64,000 bases of DNA from positions 5,094-69,093 of the forward strand of contig NW_027152197.1 in NCBI RefSeq assembly GCF_004359215.1, read 5' to 3'. A model generated the notes under the pieces. The model ran no database searches and was not told the DNA's origin. It was given only the letters and a program-made list of their open reading frames with translations. Of this stretch, positions 42,603 to 53,089 are shown piece after piece. The position numbers were made by a program, and so were the translations under genes. The DNA is from Bremia lactucae. Taxonomy: Eukaryota; Oomycota; Peronosporomycetes; Peronosporales; Peronosporaceae. Numbering within the stretch: position 1 is the stretch's first letter; the number at the start of each line of letters is the position of its first letter.

Positions 42603-42757
42603 CTATGTGTATCATATACACAAGGGTGGGTCACTATGTGCACCACACCCAAGTGGCAGGTCTAAGTACTTCATATGAAGTAATTGATCAGCCCGCTTGA
42701 AGTACACAAAGTGCACTTAATGGGTTTGTGTGACATAGGGCAACTTAGCCCGTTATT
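42603..42757 (-). repeat. LTR family D, 5' part, inverted
   Basis: Same as 1-216 from CTATGTGTATCATATACACA to AACTTAGCCCGTTA. It is inverted relative to the LTR at 41,675 and ends 246 bases before the start codon of the UBX-domain gene. Confidence 0.7.
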
Positions 42758-42971
42758 GCTTGGACGAGCGAAAAGATTTTTTTGACATCAAGAGAAAGGT
42801 AAAGCTTGATTTGCTATAATTGGCCTGCAAAAGAGAGTCATAAAAGGCGCAAGTAAGTTAAATAAGGCGTACCGACTGCCGATAATAATTACCGGTTTTG
42901 CCACCGAGTATTGGATTGGTCAACTGATACTAGCAAGGAACAGAGGAATGTATCCATTTGTGTACCTCCCT

Positions 42972-42986
42972 TCTTCACTTTACTCT
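42972..42986 (+). promoter_or_regulatory. Possible initiator for the UBX gene
   Basis: CTTCACTTTACTCTT fits the YCAYTYY core of the oomycete initiator, 18 bases before the start codon. A CCAAT-like ATTGG lies at about 42,910. Weak evidence from motif and position only. Confidence 0.3.
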
Positions 42987-43003
42987 TGAAGCGCGTGGTC
43001 ACT

Positions 43004-45025
43004 ATGGCGGACAGTCCCGACGCACAAGACGCGCTGGCCTCGTACGTGCTTGATGCTGACGCTTCTCCATCCTTCGTATATATCATGAATCTTCTCTATG
43101 TATTGAAGATTTATGAACATCACGGGCGCTGAATCTGACAGCGCGGTGCAGTTTCTTGAAGTCGGTGTAATTTTCTGTCCATACTGTTGGCGCTGTTGTA
43201 ACACTAGAATCTTGTTTTTCATATCGCAACGATAGCTTACCAATTGGAGTTTGCATGAAGCGGTGCGTCATCTTCCATCATCTGCGCCATCATGGAGTGT
43301 TCTAATAAAGTTCTACAGATTAATTTATTCATGGAGAGCGGACGACCGAGCCATCGCGCTGCTTTTGCAGGGTCGCCTCGATCTGCCGCACGTTCCACCA
43401 ACGCTAGCTCTCAGCCGGTGCCAGCTGCGTCAATGGACATTGACGCAGCTACTGCTGCTGCCATTGCCTCTGCTTATGGAGAAGAGTGCGTTTTCTGTGC
43501 TGCAAGCAGTAATCGATACCTCACGGAATTGTGTATTTTACAGAGAAGATCTCGTGCGAGCGCCGGATCCTTCTAAGCGCCAACGACTTGTAGAATCAGA
43601 GATGGATCTCTGTACGTTCGTAGGAGCCGGAGTTGCCGGTATATAATACTTAGTGAAGTTTTTTTATTTCTCACTTGTAGCGCGACCTTTACGTCACTTG
43701 CGAGACCAAAGTCGAGACTTTGCGGCTGAAAGCATCGCAGCTATGACGGCCGGCAGCATTTCAACGGCGTTTGGGCAGCTTAATGCCGTGGACACCCCAA
43801 GCCATGCCTACGGTGCTGACGGAGCTAGCATCGAGCGCACGCGTGATTTGAGCACATTATTTCATCCGCCTACAAGCATCATCTATCAAGGGACTTACGC
43901 AGATGTGCGCTGCGTGTTTGGCACGTTTACTGTGATTTACTAGCATTAAATAACTTCCGGTACTTTAATGTAGGCTCGTACACACGCCAAGAACGAGGGA
44001 AAGTGGCTATTAGTAAATATTCAGGACGAAATTGTATTTGCGAGTCACATGCTGAACCGTGACACGTGGAGTGACGATGTCGTGCAAAATCTAGTGGCAA
44101 GCGGCTTTGTGTTCTGGCAAGTATGTCACTAGCCTTAGGCTTGTAATTTTTGTGCTTTACAGCTTAATGATTATGGCACATTGTTAATCAGAATTATTCG
44201 GGGTCGGAGCATGGCAAAAAGTTTTGCAGTCTATACCAGATAGACCACAATTCGCTTCCAGTTGTGATAATAATTGACCCACGAACAGGAGAAATCCGGC
44301 AGCACTGGACAGGCTTTCATGAACCGCAGGATATGACTGAAAAATGTACGGCAAAAAATTTGACTAGCTTGAAATGCTGCTTAAAAGACTTCGTCAATAA
44401 CTTGTTCTCGAGACAGTGTCTGATTTTTGCTGCATGCGTGCTGTGGATACACCGATGACTGAGCAAAAGAAGGTATAGGCTTGTAAATCGTTTATCGGTC
44501 GAACTCATTAGCATTATTTATGATCTGGGAAGGAGGTTGAGCCCGATATATTGGATATGACTGAAGCTGACCAGCTAGCTGCGGCTATTGCTGCTTCGAT
44601 GCAGGGCAACGATGTTGATGAAACGTCAAAGCAAGATGAGGATGCAATGAAACAGGAAGAGAAGGCCCAGCCATTTGTAACGCTTGCTCCAGAGCCTGAT
44701 GGTATTGTACATTTATTTTTGATTTTTTTGCTTGATGCATTCAATGTTTGACGTATGATGCTACTGCTGTACCACAGCAAGCGCCCCTGACGTTACGCGG
44801 GTTCAGATTAGGGTGCCCGATGGGTCTCGCCTCACGAGGCGCTTTCACAAGACTGACTCTATTGCAATGGTCTGGACATTTGTGATGGAACAGGTTCCCG
44901 AAGCTCGAGCACGCACATTCGAGCTGCGTACTGCATTTCCACCAAGCGCGGTGGCTTATAGTGATACCTTATCTATTGAAGAAGGGAAACTCGAAAATGC
45001 GTCACTCATGGTCAAGTGGCTGTGA
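43004..45025 (+). CDS. UBXN7: UBA-UAS-UIM-UBX protein, p97/Cdc48 adaptor (UBXN7 type)
   Basis: Eleven exons give one 458-residue frame: 43,004-43,041; 43,109-43,160; 43,236-43,262; 43,319-43,485; 43,544-43,638; 43,681-43,904; 43,974-44,120; 44,192-44,345; 44,417-44,472; 44,533-44,701; 44,778-45,025. All introns are GT-AG, 42-76 nt, and phases fit throughout. Domains: UBA-like 9-52 (ALASFMNITGAESDSAVQFL then NLFMESG), linker VRAPDPSKRQRLVE at about 101-114, UAS thioredoxin-like 182-318 (DLSTLFHPPTSIIYQGTYAD; VVIIIDPRTGEIRQHWTGFH), UIM 331-346 (DQLAAAIAASMQ), UBX 381-458. Family role: links ubiquitin-loaded substrates to the p97/Cdc48 unfoldase. Oddity: the FPR p97-contact motif reads FPP. Length fits the family (human about 490). 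Very small exons, one of 27 nt. Confidence is high for family, moderate for exact splice sites. Confidence 0.88.
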
Positions 45026-45370
45026 TTTTGGCTGCAGCGGTCCCACAATGTATGTGTAGCGAATAAGGCATTCGAGGCAAGGCATCTTTAACCATGACTA
45101 AATGCAAAGCGCTTTCACCGTAATATACTTTTGCAACGTTTAATAATCTGATACTTGTTATGACTTTTATAAGCTAATGTTGACTTTTCAGAACTATTGA
45201 CTGTGTTTGTAGGATATATTAAATTTCATAGGCTACCAATTGGTAAATGTAACATCTTACTTATTGTGCATACATCCTGAGCTGAGTGTATTATGCGTTT
45301 TGACACTGCATGTGTTTTTCAGCGTGTGCTTTCAAATAAGAAGGGCATACTATAACTAGACAATGTTGTA
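45026..45370. other. Intergenic, 3' of the UBX gene
   Basis: AT-rich, no gene seen. The F1 element begins somewhere near 45,370-45,410; no LTR marks its end. Confidence 0.5.
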
Positions 45371-45419
45371 TATACCTCATTTCACGCCATCGACCAAATT
45401 GTATCACTGATGGTATGGG

Positions 45420-45890
45420 CGGAGCCGACCAACCTAAAACGTAGGATGCGTTCGCATCTTACGTGGCAATTCTATTGTGTACACATTGCCTCTGCGATGC
45501 AGTACACGTAAAGGCCCAATGAATTTGTTTGTAGTTTATTGCTGCCCACATTAGAGACTACACGCTTAGGTAAGTTTACCGTAGAGAGTAGTACAGGTCA
45601 TTCATTTTAAATGAAAGAACATTTGCTCTTCCATGTTTGTCTGCGTTCCGTTTCAGACGGTCCACTGCTTTAGCAATGGAATCCTGTACGAAACGGATTA
45701 CTGATTCTCGAGCCAGCAGAAATTCCCTGCTGACTCATTTGTTTTGTCTTTCCAGTGCGCTTTGTGCGCACTGCCATGAAATCTTTCTCATCTTCGATGT
45801 CGATTGCTTCGACATCGATATCATTCGCGTCGTTGTTAACTTCGATTGGTGAAGAGCATGAGCCAGAAATGGTTTCGCTCGTGCGAGTTC
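45420..45890 (-). pseudogene. F1 integrase C-terminal region relic
   Basis: The reverse strand reads RNADKHGRANVLSF, then LLSTVNLPKRVVSNVGS and LGLYVYCIAEAM in shifting frames, as in 31,840-32,090. A run of ten C at 45,892-45,901 lies at the break from the core domain and is a likely frameshift point. Confidence 0.7.
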
Positions 45891-46464
45891 ACCCCCCCCC
45901 CAACTTAGAGGATCCCTTTAATTGGGTGGGTATGCGAGGATGGCGTAAGCCATTCACAAAGAACGGTGTATGCGTTGTAGACGCATGCACCGAATTATTG
46001 ATGGCGAATTCGACCATCGGTAAAAACTCGTTCCAATTCGTATACGATTGGACGTAACCTCGAAGTATCTCTACGAGGATGCGATTTGCGCGTTCCGTCA
46101 GACCATCTGTCTTTGAATGATCAAAAGTTGACATAGTCAGCCGTGTTCCGAGAGATCGGAACGCGGATTGCCAAAACTCCGCCGTGAATTGTGAATATAT
46201 ACCCGAGACCATTTCACCGGGTGAACCGTGGAGTTTGAATACCGTGTCGATAAAGACACGGGCACAGCCCGGAGCCGTGATCGACTCTGGTACTGCAGCA
46301 AGATGTACCATCTTGCTGAATCTGTCTACCAAAACAAGGATTACATTGGCTTTGTGATCGTCTTCTGGAAATCCGAAGACGAAGTCGATAGATACGGACT
46401 GCCAACACTTTGCCGGAAGTGGCAGACGTTGGAGAGGTGCACGGGATGAAGGACTAGGCTTCAC
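45889..46464 (-). pseudogene. F1 integrase core, 191 codons open
   Basis: Uninterrupted frame. It carries VSIDFVFGFPEDDHKANVIL with the first catalytic Asp, FSKMVHLAAVPESITAPGCA, then SGIYSQFTAEFWQSAF where the usual SDRDPRFTAEFW has lost the second catalytic Asp, and TDGLTERANRILVEILRGY with the Glu kept. Then EFAINNSVHASTTHTPFFVN. Integrase inserts the cDNA copy into chromosomes; without the second Asp this copy should be inactive although the frame is open. Confidence 0.85.
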
Positions 46465-47300
46465 CCGTTGACATACCTCGCAAGCACAGGTGCTTGCGCA
46501 CGAACTGATACTGGCGTGGCCAGTAAAAGTCGCGACTTACTGAGAAATATGTTTTCGCACGTCCACGATGCTCACTTGTTCTTGCATCGTGACACTCATA
46601 TATGATGCGCATGCGCAAATTATTGTGAGTTGTGACGACGACACGTGGAGTGTCGCCGGCAACGGCTGTGTAGTATAGTAAGCCGTTGCGGGTTGTGTAT
46701 CGATCGGATGACGACCGATATAAAGCCGGTAACTCTTTAAAATATTTTTTGGATGGATTCATCAGATGATCCATTAAACGCAGAAGGTCTTTATCTTCCG
46801 TGTAGGCGTTATTTATGTCATCAAACAAGGTTGATGACGGAAAACTTGAAAGGAGTGTTGCAACAGTGGAATTATTTTCACTGTTGGAATGCGCAGCCGG
46901 CTCGAAATCGGGTCGGCGTGATAACGCATCAGCGACGACATTAAGTCGTCCTGGTTTATATTCCACGGGGAAATTATACTCCGCGAAGAAGGATAGCCAC
47001 CTCGCCATTCATTGCGAGATGTGTAAGCTTTTTACGGCCGTGCGTAATGACGCATGGTCCGTATATACGAACGGTCCATCTCCGAGGAGAAAGACCCTAA
47101 ACTTAGCTAGTGTATATTTCATGGCGAGGAGTTCCTTGTCATGCACTGGGTAATTGCTTTCAGCTGGTTGCAGCTGACACGATTAGTAACAGATGACGCG
47201 GTCCACGCCGTCTGTATCGTATTGCATTAACGCACAGCCGATTGCGAAAACACTGGCGTCACAGACCACATGTAATAGTCTGTCTTGATTTGCAATCTCT
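46454..47300 (-). pseudogene. F1 RNase H end, linker and integrase zinc-binding part
   Basis: The 184-codon frame at 46,454-47,008 holds MARWLSFFAEYNFPVEYKPG and RLNVVADALSRRPD (RNase H end). Then a Ser-rich linker, then YECHDARTSEHRGRAKTYF and FYWPRQYQFVRKHL with the His pair. The CxxC that should follow is lost by a frameshift (LCLRGMSTGEA). RNase H proper at 47,010-47,300 is broken. Confidence 0.8.
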
Positions 47301-48369
47301 CATCTTGGAAATTGCGTCAAGCTTTGCTTGATACTTTCAAAGGAACCCTGACAATCAGTGTTCCATAACCATTTCATGTTTTTTTTAAGAGACGAGAGAT
47401 ATGAACTGTTATTTCGGCATAATTGCGTGAGTACTTGTGCAAGTACGCCGCTAGCCAAGGAGCTTTCCAAGTCCCTTGGCAACAACTGGAACTGGCCAGT
47501 CGGTGATTGCCTTGATCTTTTCGGGTGCAGGGCGCACGCCGTGTTTACCGACGATGCATCCAGAACTGGTATTTCGCTTGCAGTGAATATACACTTCTTG
47601 AGATTTGCGTACAACTTATGCTTTCGCATAAGTGTAAGAACCTGACGAACGTGAGTTTTATGAACTTCCACGTCCGTCTTTCCGTCCATAGCCCGGCAAT
47701 GGACGAATACATCGTCAAAATAACTCTGTGCGAATTCCCGCACCGGTCTCAACAGATTCTTTACTCATCTGTTGAATGTTGAGGGAGCGTTACTAAGCCC
47801 CTGTGGCATTACTAGCCATTCCCAGAGCATCCCACTGGGAGTGCTCACTACTGTGTAGGGAAGTCCCGTTCACGCATAAGGATCTGATAAAATCCATCCA
47901 TCAGATCTATAGACGAAAAGATGGTACTCTTAGACATACCGTCTATGATTACGTCTTTTCTCGGTATCGGCGTTTGAGCCGGTATCGTTGCAGCATTCAG
48001 TTTATTGAATGCGTGCACTATCCGCCACCCTCCTGTGGCCTTTCGCACACAGAAGGTCGGAGAGCTATGTGGGGAAGTTGATTCCCTCACATGGCCCGCT
48101 TTTACCCGATCGGCAAAGAATTTGTCGATCGCAAGTACTTGTTCACGAGGCAGTGGCCACTGCTTCATGACACAGTACTTCGAGCCCGGTTTGAGCTCGA
48201 TCTCATGTCGAGTGCCTTTATCCTTAGGTAACTCGCATGGAACTGCTTCAGGGAATACATCCCTGAATTCTATTAAATCCTCGTATAGAGGATTTCCCTT
48301 GAGTGACTCCCAAGATTGAGTACTGTATCTCTCAATCCGAGTCTTCTCATCGAGGACATTTTCGTCCAT
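47300..48369 (-). pseudogene. F1 reverse transcriptase, two long open frames
   Basis: The frame at 47,848-48,369 (173 codons) holds WPLPREQVLAIDKFFADRVK, PHSSPTFCVRKATGGWRIVH, NAATIPAQTPIPRKDVI and FSSIDLMDGFYQILMRERD. The frame at 47,300-47,752 (150 codons) holds SYFDDVFVHCRAMDGKTDVE, with YFDD intact, and MRKHKLYANLKKCIF. About 95 bases between them are shifted. This is the most intact RT here. Confidence 0.85.
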
Positions 48370-49440
48370 TGATGAGCTGCTGAGAACCCGTTCGTTCTCT
48401 GCAAAAATTACCGCTGACCGAATGTCGGTTACGTAATCGTCCTTCTGTGAAGACTACGTAGATCTGCTTGATTCTGCCATTGTGCAGATCTCTCAAGAAC
48501 CGTTTAGGTTCTAGGGTAAATATTTGAGTTATATCCGAAGGTAACTTCGGAGGCACATACATATCAAGAGTGTAAGCGCCTACTCTTGATCCGTCATTAA
48601 CCAAGACATTCAATGTCTCGTTTTCTTCCTGGAATTTATCCACAGGCTGCCGAGGAATTAATTCCTTGGGATGCTGAATTCAGCATTAACTATTTGAGGG
48701 TTTTCTTCTCAACTACGCGAAGATTATTCCCTTAACATCTTCCGAATATGATTGCGCTATCACAGTCGGGTCCTCTACGGTCGACTCTCAACTACGGTCT
48801 AGGATCATCGTGTTGTCTTTTTTGGACAACCGGTACCTTCCTTGAATGTAGCCCGCTAGACGTACATTCATGTCTCAATTCATTCGACTTATTCGGGTGG
48901 TGGACCTTCAGCACTGCCTGTGCATTCGCACAGCCGCCGGCAGCTGACTCCACACTGTGATTAGTAATCACACTGTGATCTTGTGCAGTCGTACTAACGA
49001 CCATTTCACAAGTGAGGCCATCGCATTCAGCCGTAGTGATCCACACGCTTGTGGACGCGCCAACACGTTCATCAGAAGGCCATCTGATGAACAAGTGGCA
49101 GGCATCTTTACGGATCGAGACTGCCAGTTGATTATTGGCTCATACTTTCTGAGCCAAGGTAAACCTAGGATGACATCAAGTCTGTCATCCAAATCCAGTA
49201 CGATGAAAACATCATCAAGCTGTTAATCTTAACGGTAGTGAAATCTCACTACGGGTTTCATCACTATTATCGACGCGCCTGTCGTTGGAGGGATGTCGCG
49301 CTCAAGATATTTGAGCTTACGACCCTCTAGCGACTGGAGACGAATAAAGTATTCGACGCTCCACAGTCCACTAGGGCCCTAAGTGACAAATCATTTGTCA
49401 CTTTCTACTTCAAGGTGATGAGGTATACCTCAGCACCAGG
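48347..49440 (-). pseudogene. F1 protease and spacer relic
   Basis: The frame at 48,968-49,192 reads DDRLDVILGLPWLRKYEP then INWQSRSVKMPATCSSDG, the end of the protease domain. 49,200-49,440 is the active-site part, shifted. The frames at 48,347-48,643 and 48,792-49,094 are the spacer to RT (TLEPKRFLRDLHNGRIKQI). Confidence 0.75.
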
Positions 49441-49476
49441 TGCAGAGACAAATAATGATTATGTGTCTGGAGCAAC

Positions 49477-50640
49477 TTATGTCAAGAGATTTGCAAATTC
49501 TCTTGAGGTTGCTGAATCAGTAGGGCGATGCGCTCTTACTGACCCAACCGTTTTTTTGTGGTCCGCCTCGCTGTTGCGATTTCGCAACGACGCCGGACCC
49601 GCGACCGTTACCCTTTTAAAATTCAGTCCATAAGCGGTACTGGGCGTGGGGCACTTTCTATCATGACCGCAGTGACCTAACTTTTGACATTGATTGCATC
49701 TCTGCAATCGCTTACTGTTCGAAAGCGAGGTCCATAGGTTCTGGACCTCCAAGCTCTTGTCGTCACGGAGGACGATACGATGACAAACTAGTTTGAGCCT
49801 GTCTCAAGCTAATGTCCTCCTGTTCCGCATACACCTTGCTAATAAACTTGCATCAAAATCTTAAAAATGGATAATGCTTCTTCAAGCGTATCCAGTTTCA
49901 GCGGAACAAATGGGTCTTCACGGGACCATCCGTAAGACCTTCCATGATTACCTTAATCAACGTGTGTTCATAAATTGGATTGTTCATGGTACAATTCGTT
50001 AATAGTCGTACACGCTGGGCGTAAGCTTGAACATTACGCTTGCCTTGCTTAAATTTCAGAAGCTCTGATCGAGCTTTTAACTCAGCCCTGGGCAGCTTAA
50101 ACTTCTGTTGGAGCCAGGATTGAAAATCCTCTAGCTAGCCAAATATGTACGGGTCACCAACTTGAGGCATATGCCCAAGTTTTGGCACGACCTGCCAGGT
50201 TTGACTGAGCAAATGCAACTTGCATTTGCTCGTCGACGATGTGACGAGCCCTTATGGCATCTTCCAACACGACAAACCATCGTGAGAGGGAGTCTTCTAC
50301 GACCCCCTATACTTAGATATGTCAATCTTTAAGGTTTTGGGACGACGCGTGTGCGTCATCCCAGATACAGGGGTCTGTACCTCTTGCAACCTCAACAGTC
50401 CTGCCTGTTGAGAGCCTTACTGATCGAGCAAGGCTACCTTCTCCTTCGCCTCGTCAAGCTCATGTTATATGAACTTGGCGATGGCTGAATGGAGGGCAAA
50501 TCTGTCCAAACCGGACAGCATGGCCAAGATGGCATCATTTTCTACGGTCGAAATCGTTCGTTCGACCGCACTCCTTTCTATGTCACTTAGAATAAGTATT
50601 TATCACGCTAAACGTGATGCGTATTTCCATTATTATTTAA
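49477..50640 (-). pseudogene. F1 gag relic
   Basis: The frame at 49,477-49,752 has RCNQCQKLGHCGHDRKCPTP, a knuckle with altered spacing before the last Cys. Upstream 49,800-50,330 is the capsid core (LKARSELLKFKQGKRN-like, VLEDAIRARHIVDEQMQ-like) in broken frames. Counterpart of 23,041-23,800. Confidence 0.65.
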
Positions 50641-50681
50641 CATGGACATGTTAGATGATAGAACTGTGGTCCTTGGACGGA

Positions 50682-50699
50682 CTACAAAGTGCTACCATG
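50682..50699 (-). promoter_or_regulatory. Primer-binding site of F1
   Basis: The sense strand reads TGGTAGCACTTTGTAG directly after the LTR; same as at 4,871-4,887 apart from one base. Confidence 0.65.
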
Positions 50700-50910
50700 T
50701 GTAACGGGGCACTGCCGACTTGTACTGCTTCTGTGCGAGACGTCACTTCACGTACACTAGTACGTGCAGAAGAAGACTTTCTTTGAGATTCTTGCTGCAA
50801 AGAGGGCTAAAAGTAAACTGTATTTCATGTAATTAAGTTGTTCTTCTGTTTCTATCTATTTAATACTAACTTCATTATAAACTAATACAGAACATGTAAT
50901 ATATCTTATT
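50700..50910 (-). repeat. 5' LTR family A, partial
   Basis: TGTAACGGGGCACTGCC onwards matches 24,432-24,640 and 61,460-61,610. The rest (50,911-51,070) does not match and contains a GTCCAG..CTGGAC hairpin. Confidence 0.65.
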
Positions 50911-51074
50911 TGTCTCTCTCTTTGGGCGCGTCCAGTGCTGACTGGACCGCGGAGCAAGTAGATGTAATGGCCTACATCGATTTATGGATAAGCTTTCCAA
51001 AAATTCCTATGTAAAGTAATATTTTCCAAATAATATCTACTTTTTTAGATAATATATTAATTAACAACCTGGTC

Positions 51075-51350
51075 TATGAGAGGAAAAGTACAAATATTAT
51101 CTTTATTAACTTTGACTTGTTCCAATATTACCATATCCGCCAATCGTTATAAGACAAGATTGTGCGGGCCATACATAGATAGTTATTAATATAATAAAGT
51201 CAGTGGTAGATAAAAGATCGTTACGTAGGAACTTGATATATTATCACAGTTTTACGTTTTCTCTATAATAAAGCCTTAGAATTTACTCTGCGTAAGCTAA
51301 GATTTCTTAGCTACTGAGAGCCTTCCTCTGCACGTCGTGCAGAGAGAAGT
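51075..51350 (+). repeat. LTR family A, partial, inverted relative to the previous one
   Basis: TAACTTTGACTTGTTCCAAT, CCGCCAATCGTTATAAGACA and the closing CCTCTGCACGTCGTGC block follow LTR A order in plus orientation. It lacks its last about 90 bases and stops about 25 bases from the pseudouridine synthase stop codon. Confidence 0.65.
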
Positions 51351-51374
51351 ACTTTTGCAATTTTACAATGTTAA

Positions 51375-52811
51375 TCAGATGGGCAATGCTGTTGGCAATG
51401 TGGCCCAAGACGGCAACGGCACTTCAAATGACCAACTGGGGGTTTCATATCGATAGGAATGCAACCACATAATTACATCCTTGTTTTCAACCTCGAAAAT
51501 TCCTTGGATTTTAGCTATGCAGACTTCGCACACTCGAGTACATCGAAGTTTATCATCTTCATGATGAAATTTTTGGTAATATGAAATTGGAACAGCATCA
51601 AAGAGGACATTCTGTACTTGCCTAATTGCAAGCCTCATCCCTTTGTCTTCATTCGGAATTCCGTACAGCGGATCGTTTACGATTGAAAAGCCCACGTGTT
51701 GTAAATGCACTCGAAGTTGATGCGTCCGACCCGTTAAAAGGAGGCATTCAACGATACTTTCGCCACCCACGGAGTCTCCACGACGACGCATTAGCGTTAC
51801 ACAAGGCTTGGCGTCTTCTGACTCACTCACACATCTTTTATGTCCTTGGCGTGGTGACATCAAACCGATTGGGGCTTCCACGCGCCAGTATTCTTCACGT
51901 AAACTATCAATCGTTACAAATGCTGAGCAGAACTTAGCAATGCCTGCAGAACCCATTGCCGTGACGGGAAAGTCGCCTTGAACTCGCGCTACGTAGTATT
52001 TCTGCACCAAACGCATGCCAGTTCCTTGGTTGATAGAAGGATTTGTTAGCTCAGCCGTAAGACTGCGTGCCTTTTCCGCCGATTTGGCGAGTATCAGCAG
52101 TCCTGACGTCAATCGATCCAATCGATGCACTGGATAGAGCTTTTGTGTTAAACTTTCCTTCTCTGCGGCAATCCCTTGTCTGTCATGATGCAGTATATGC
52201 GTCAGCGAATTAAATTGAAAGCTGCCGGTTGGATGCACGGGAACGCCCGAGGGTTTATTTACCACCATCAAGTCGTCTGTCTCCAAATGGATCCACGTCG
52301 TGGATAGCGACGCCAATGTCGATAACTCCATGGCAGTCTTGATCGGGAAATGAATTGCAGGCTCATGTCGATGCACGACGTGCTCAAAGAAACTTCCACG
52401 TTTCAGAATCGTGTCCAGCTTCGCCTCTTGTCCATTCACCCGAATGAGCCCCAGCTGAGCTGCTCGCGCGCAGTATTCTGACGAGAGGGTGGAAAACTCA
52501 CTGGCAAAGAGATCACGCAAACTACGATCCGTCCACCGGTCTTTTGCAAAGAGCGCAAAGCGATGGACGTACGGTTCAATTCTCCGCACGACGCACGAGT
52601 GTCCAGCCACTCGATTGTCACAATTAGTCGACATGCACGGCTCAAAGTGGACAGCAGCGGAAGGCGGGACAATTCGTTGACGGTGATTTCTACTCTTCCG
52701 CCTGGAAGATGCTAAGCCCTCCAGTATTTGCAAAGACTTGCGCTCCGCTAACCATCGAGCCTTTTCCTGCTTACGGTGCTGCTTCTTGCTCTGCGGAAGA
52801 ATGTCCTCCAT
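51375..52811 (-). CDS. RPUSD2: tRNA pseudouridine synthase, RluA family (RPUSD2/Pus9/Rib2 type)
   Basis: Single 478-residue frame, ATG at 52,811, no introns. The family turns uridine into pseudouridine in RNA; the Pus9/Rib2 group acts at tRNA position 32. Order: basic N-terminus, S4-like region about 85-152 (RWTDRSLRDLFASEF... ending VVHRHEPAI, typical of RPUSD2), catalytic domain from about 175 with VVNKPSGVPVHPTG, motif II HRLDRLTSGLLI with catalytic Asp232, KYYVARVQGDFP, and motif III LLTGRTHQLRVHLQHVG at 359-375 followed by NDPLYG. C-terminal 70 residues are extra. Lies 278 bp downstream of the helicase gene on the same strand. An LTR abuts its stop codon, so the last residues or the 3' UTR may have been altered. 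Alternative: another RluA-type enzyme of similar specificity. Confidence 0.93.
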   Translation of the reverse strand: MEDILPQSKKQHRKQEKARWLAERKSLQILEGLASSRRKSRNHRQRIVPPSAAVHFEPCMSTNCDNRVAGHSCVVRRIEPYVHRFALFAKDRWTDRSLRDLFASEFSTLSSEYCARAAQLGLIRVNGQEAKLDTILKRGSFFEHVVHRHEPAIHFPIKTAMELSTLASLSTTWIHLETDDLMVVNKPSGVPVHPTGSFQFNSLTHILHHDRQGIAAEKESLTQKLYPVHRLDRLTSGLLILAKSAEKARSLTAELTNPSINQGTGMRLVQKYYVARVQGDFPVTAMGSAGIAKFCSAFVTIDSLREEYWRVEAPIGLMSPRQGHKRCVSESEDAKPCVTLMRRRGDSVGGESIVECLLLTGRTHQLRVHLQHVGFSIVNDPLYGIPNEDKGMRLAIRQVQNVLFDAVPISYYQKFHHEDDKLRCTRVCEVCIAKIQGIFEVENKDVIMWLHSYRYETPSWSFEVPLPSWATLPTALPI

Positions 52812-53089
52812 TGTGGAATATGGAGTCGATACACAATAATTGAATACATTTTGGGCAACTCCGAGCGGCTTCGATACTTTTAAGAAATTTCGTGTCGATA
52901 AATGGGTTGCTTGTGGCTGCTCCCATTATTGGAGCGTGTGTATTTTACAGTAATTACCTAATTCTAATTTGCACACAAAAAGTGGCTAAGACATGCCACC
53001 TCGCAGTGAACCGGGCATGACCGTTTTAGTCGCTTTCTGCGCTTTTAAATAGTCAGCCGACGATAGCTAAACTATCATACTTTACAACC
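52812..53089. other. Short intergenic between two same-strand genes
   Basis: 278 bp hold the 3' end of the helicase gene and the promoter of the pseudouridine synthase gene. No motif stands out. Confidence 0.6.

Larger units (their letters stand above)
45400..50910 (-). mobile_element. F1 Ty3/Gypsy element, nearly full pol, 3' LTR lost
   Basis: Best-preserved F1 copy. Reverse-strand order: partial 5' LTR A (50,700-50,910), primer-binding site, gag, protease, RT with YFDD, RNase H, integrase, integrase C-terminus. No antisense block or 3' LTR remains; the element ends about 350 bp from the UBX gene. Confidence 0.85.

Noticed and set aside
45892..45901. Run of ten C as a regulatory G-quadruplex or programmed frameshift
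   Set aside because: A single homopolymer in a decayed integrase; slippage is the simpler cause.
51626..51937. 103-codon plus frame over the pseudouridine synthase gene
   Set aside because: Antisense shadow of a gene with clear catalytic motifs.
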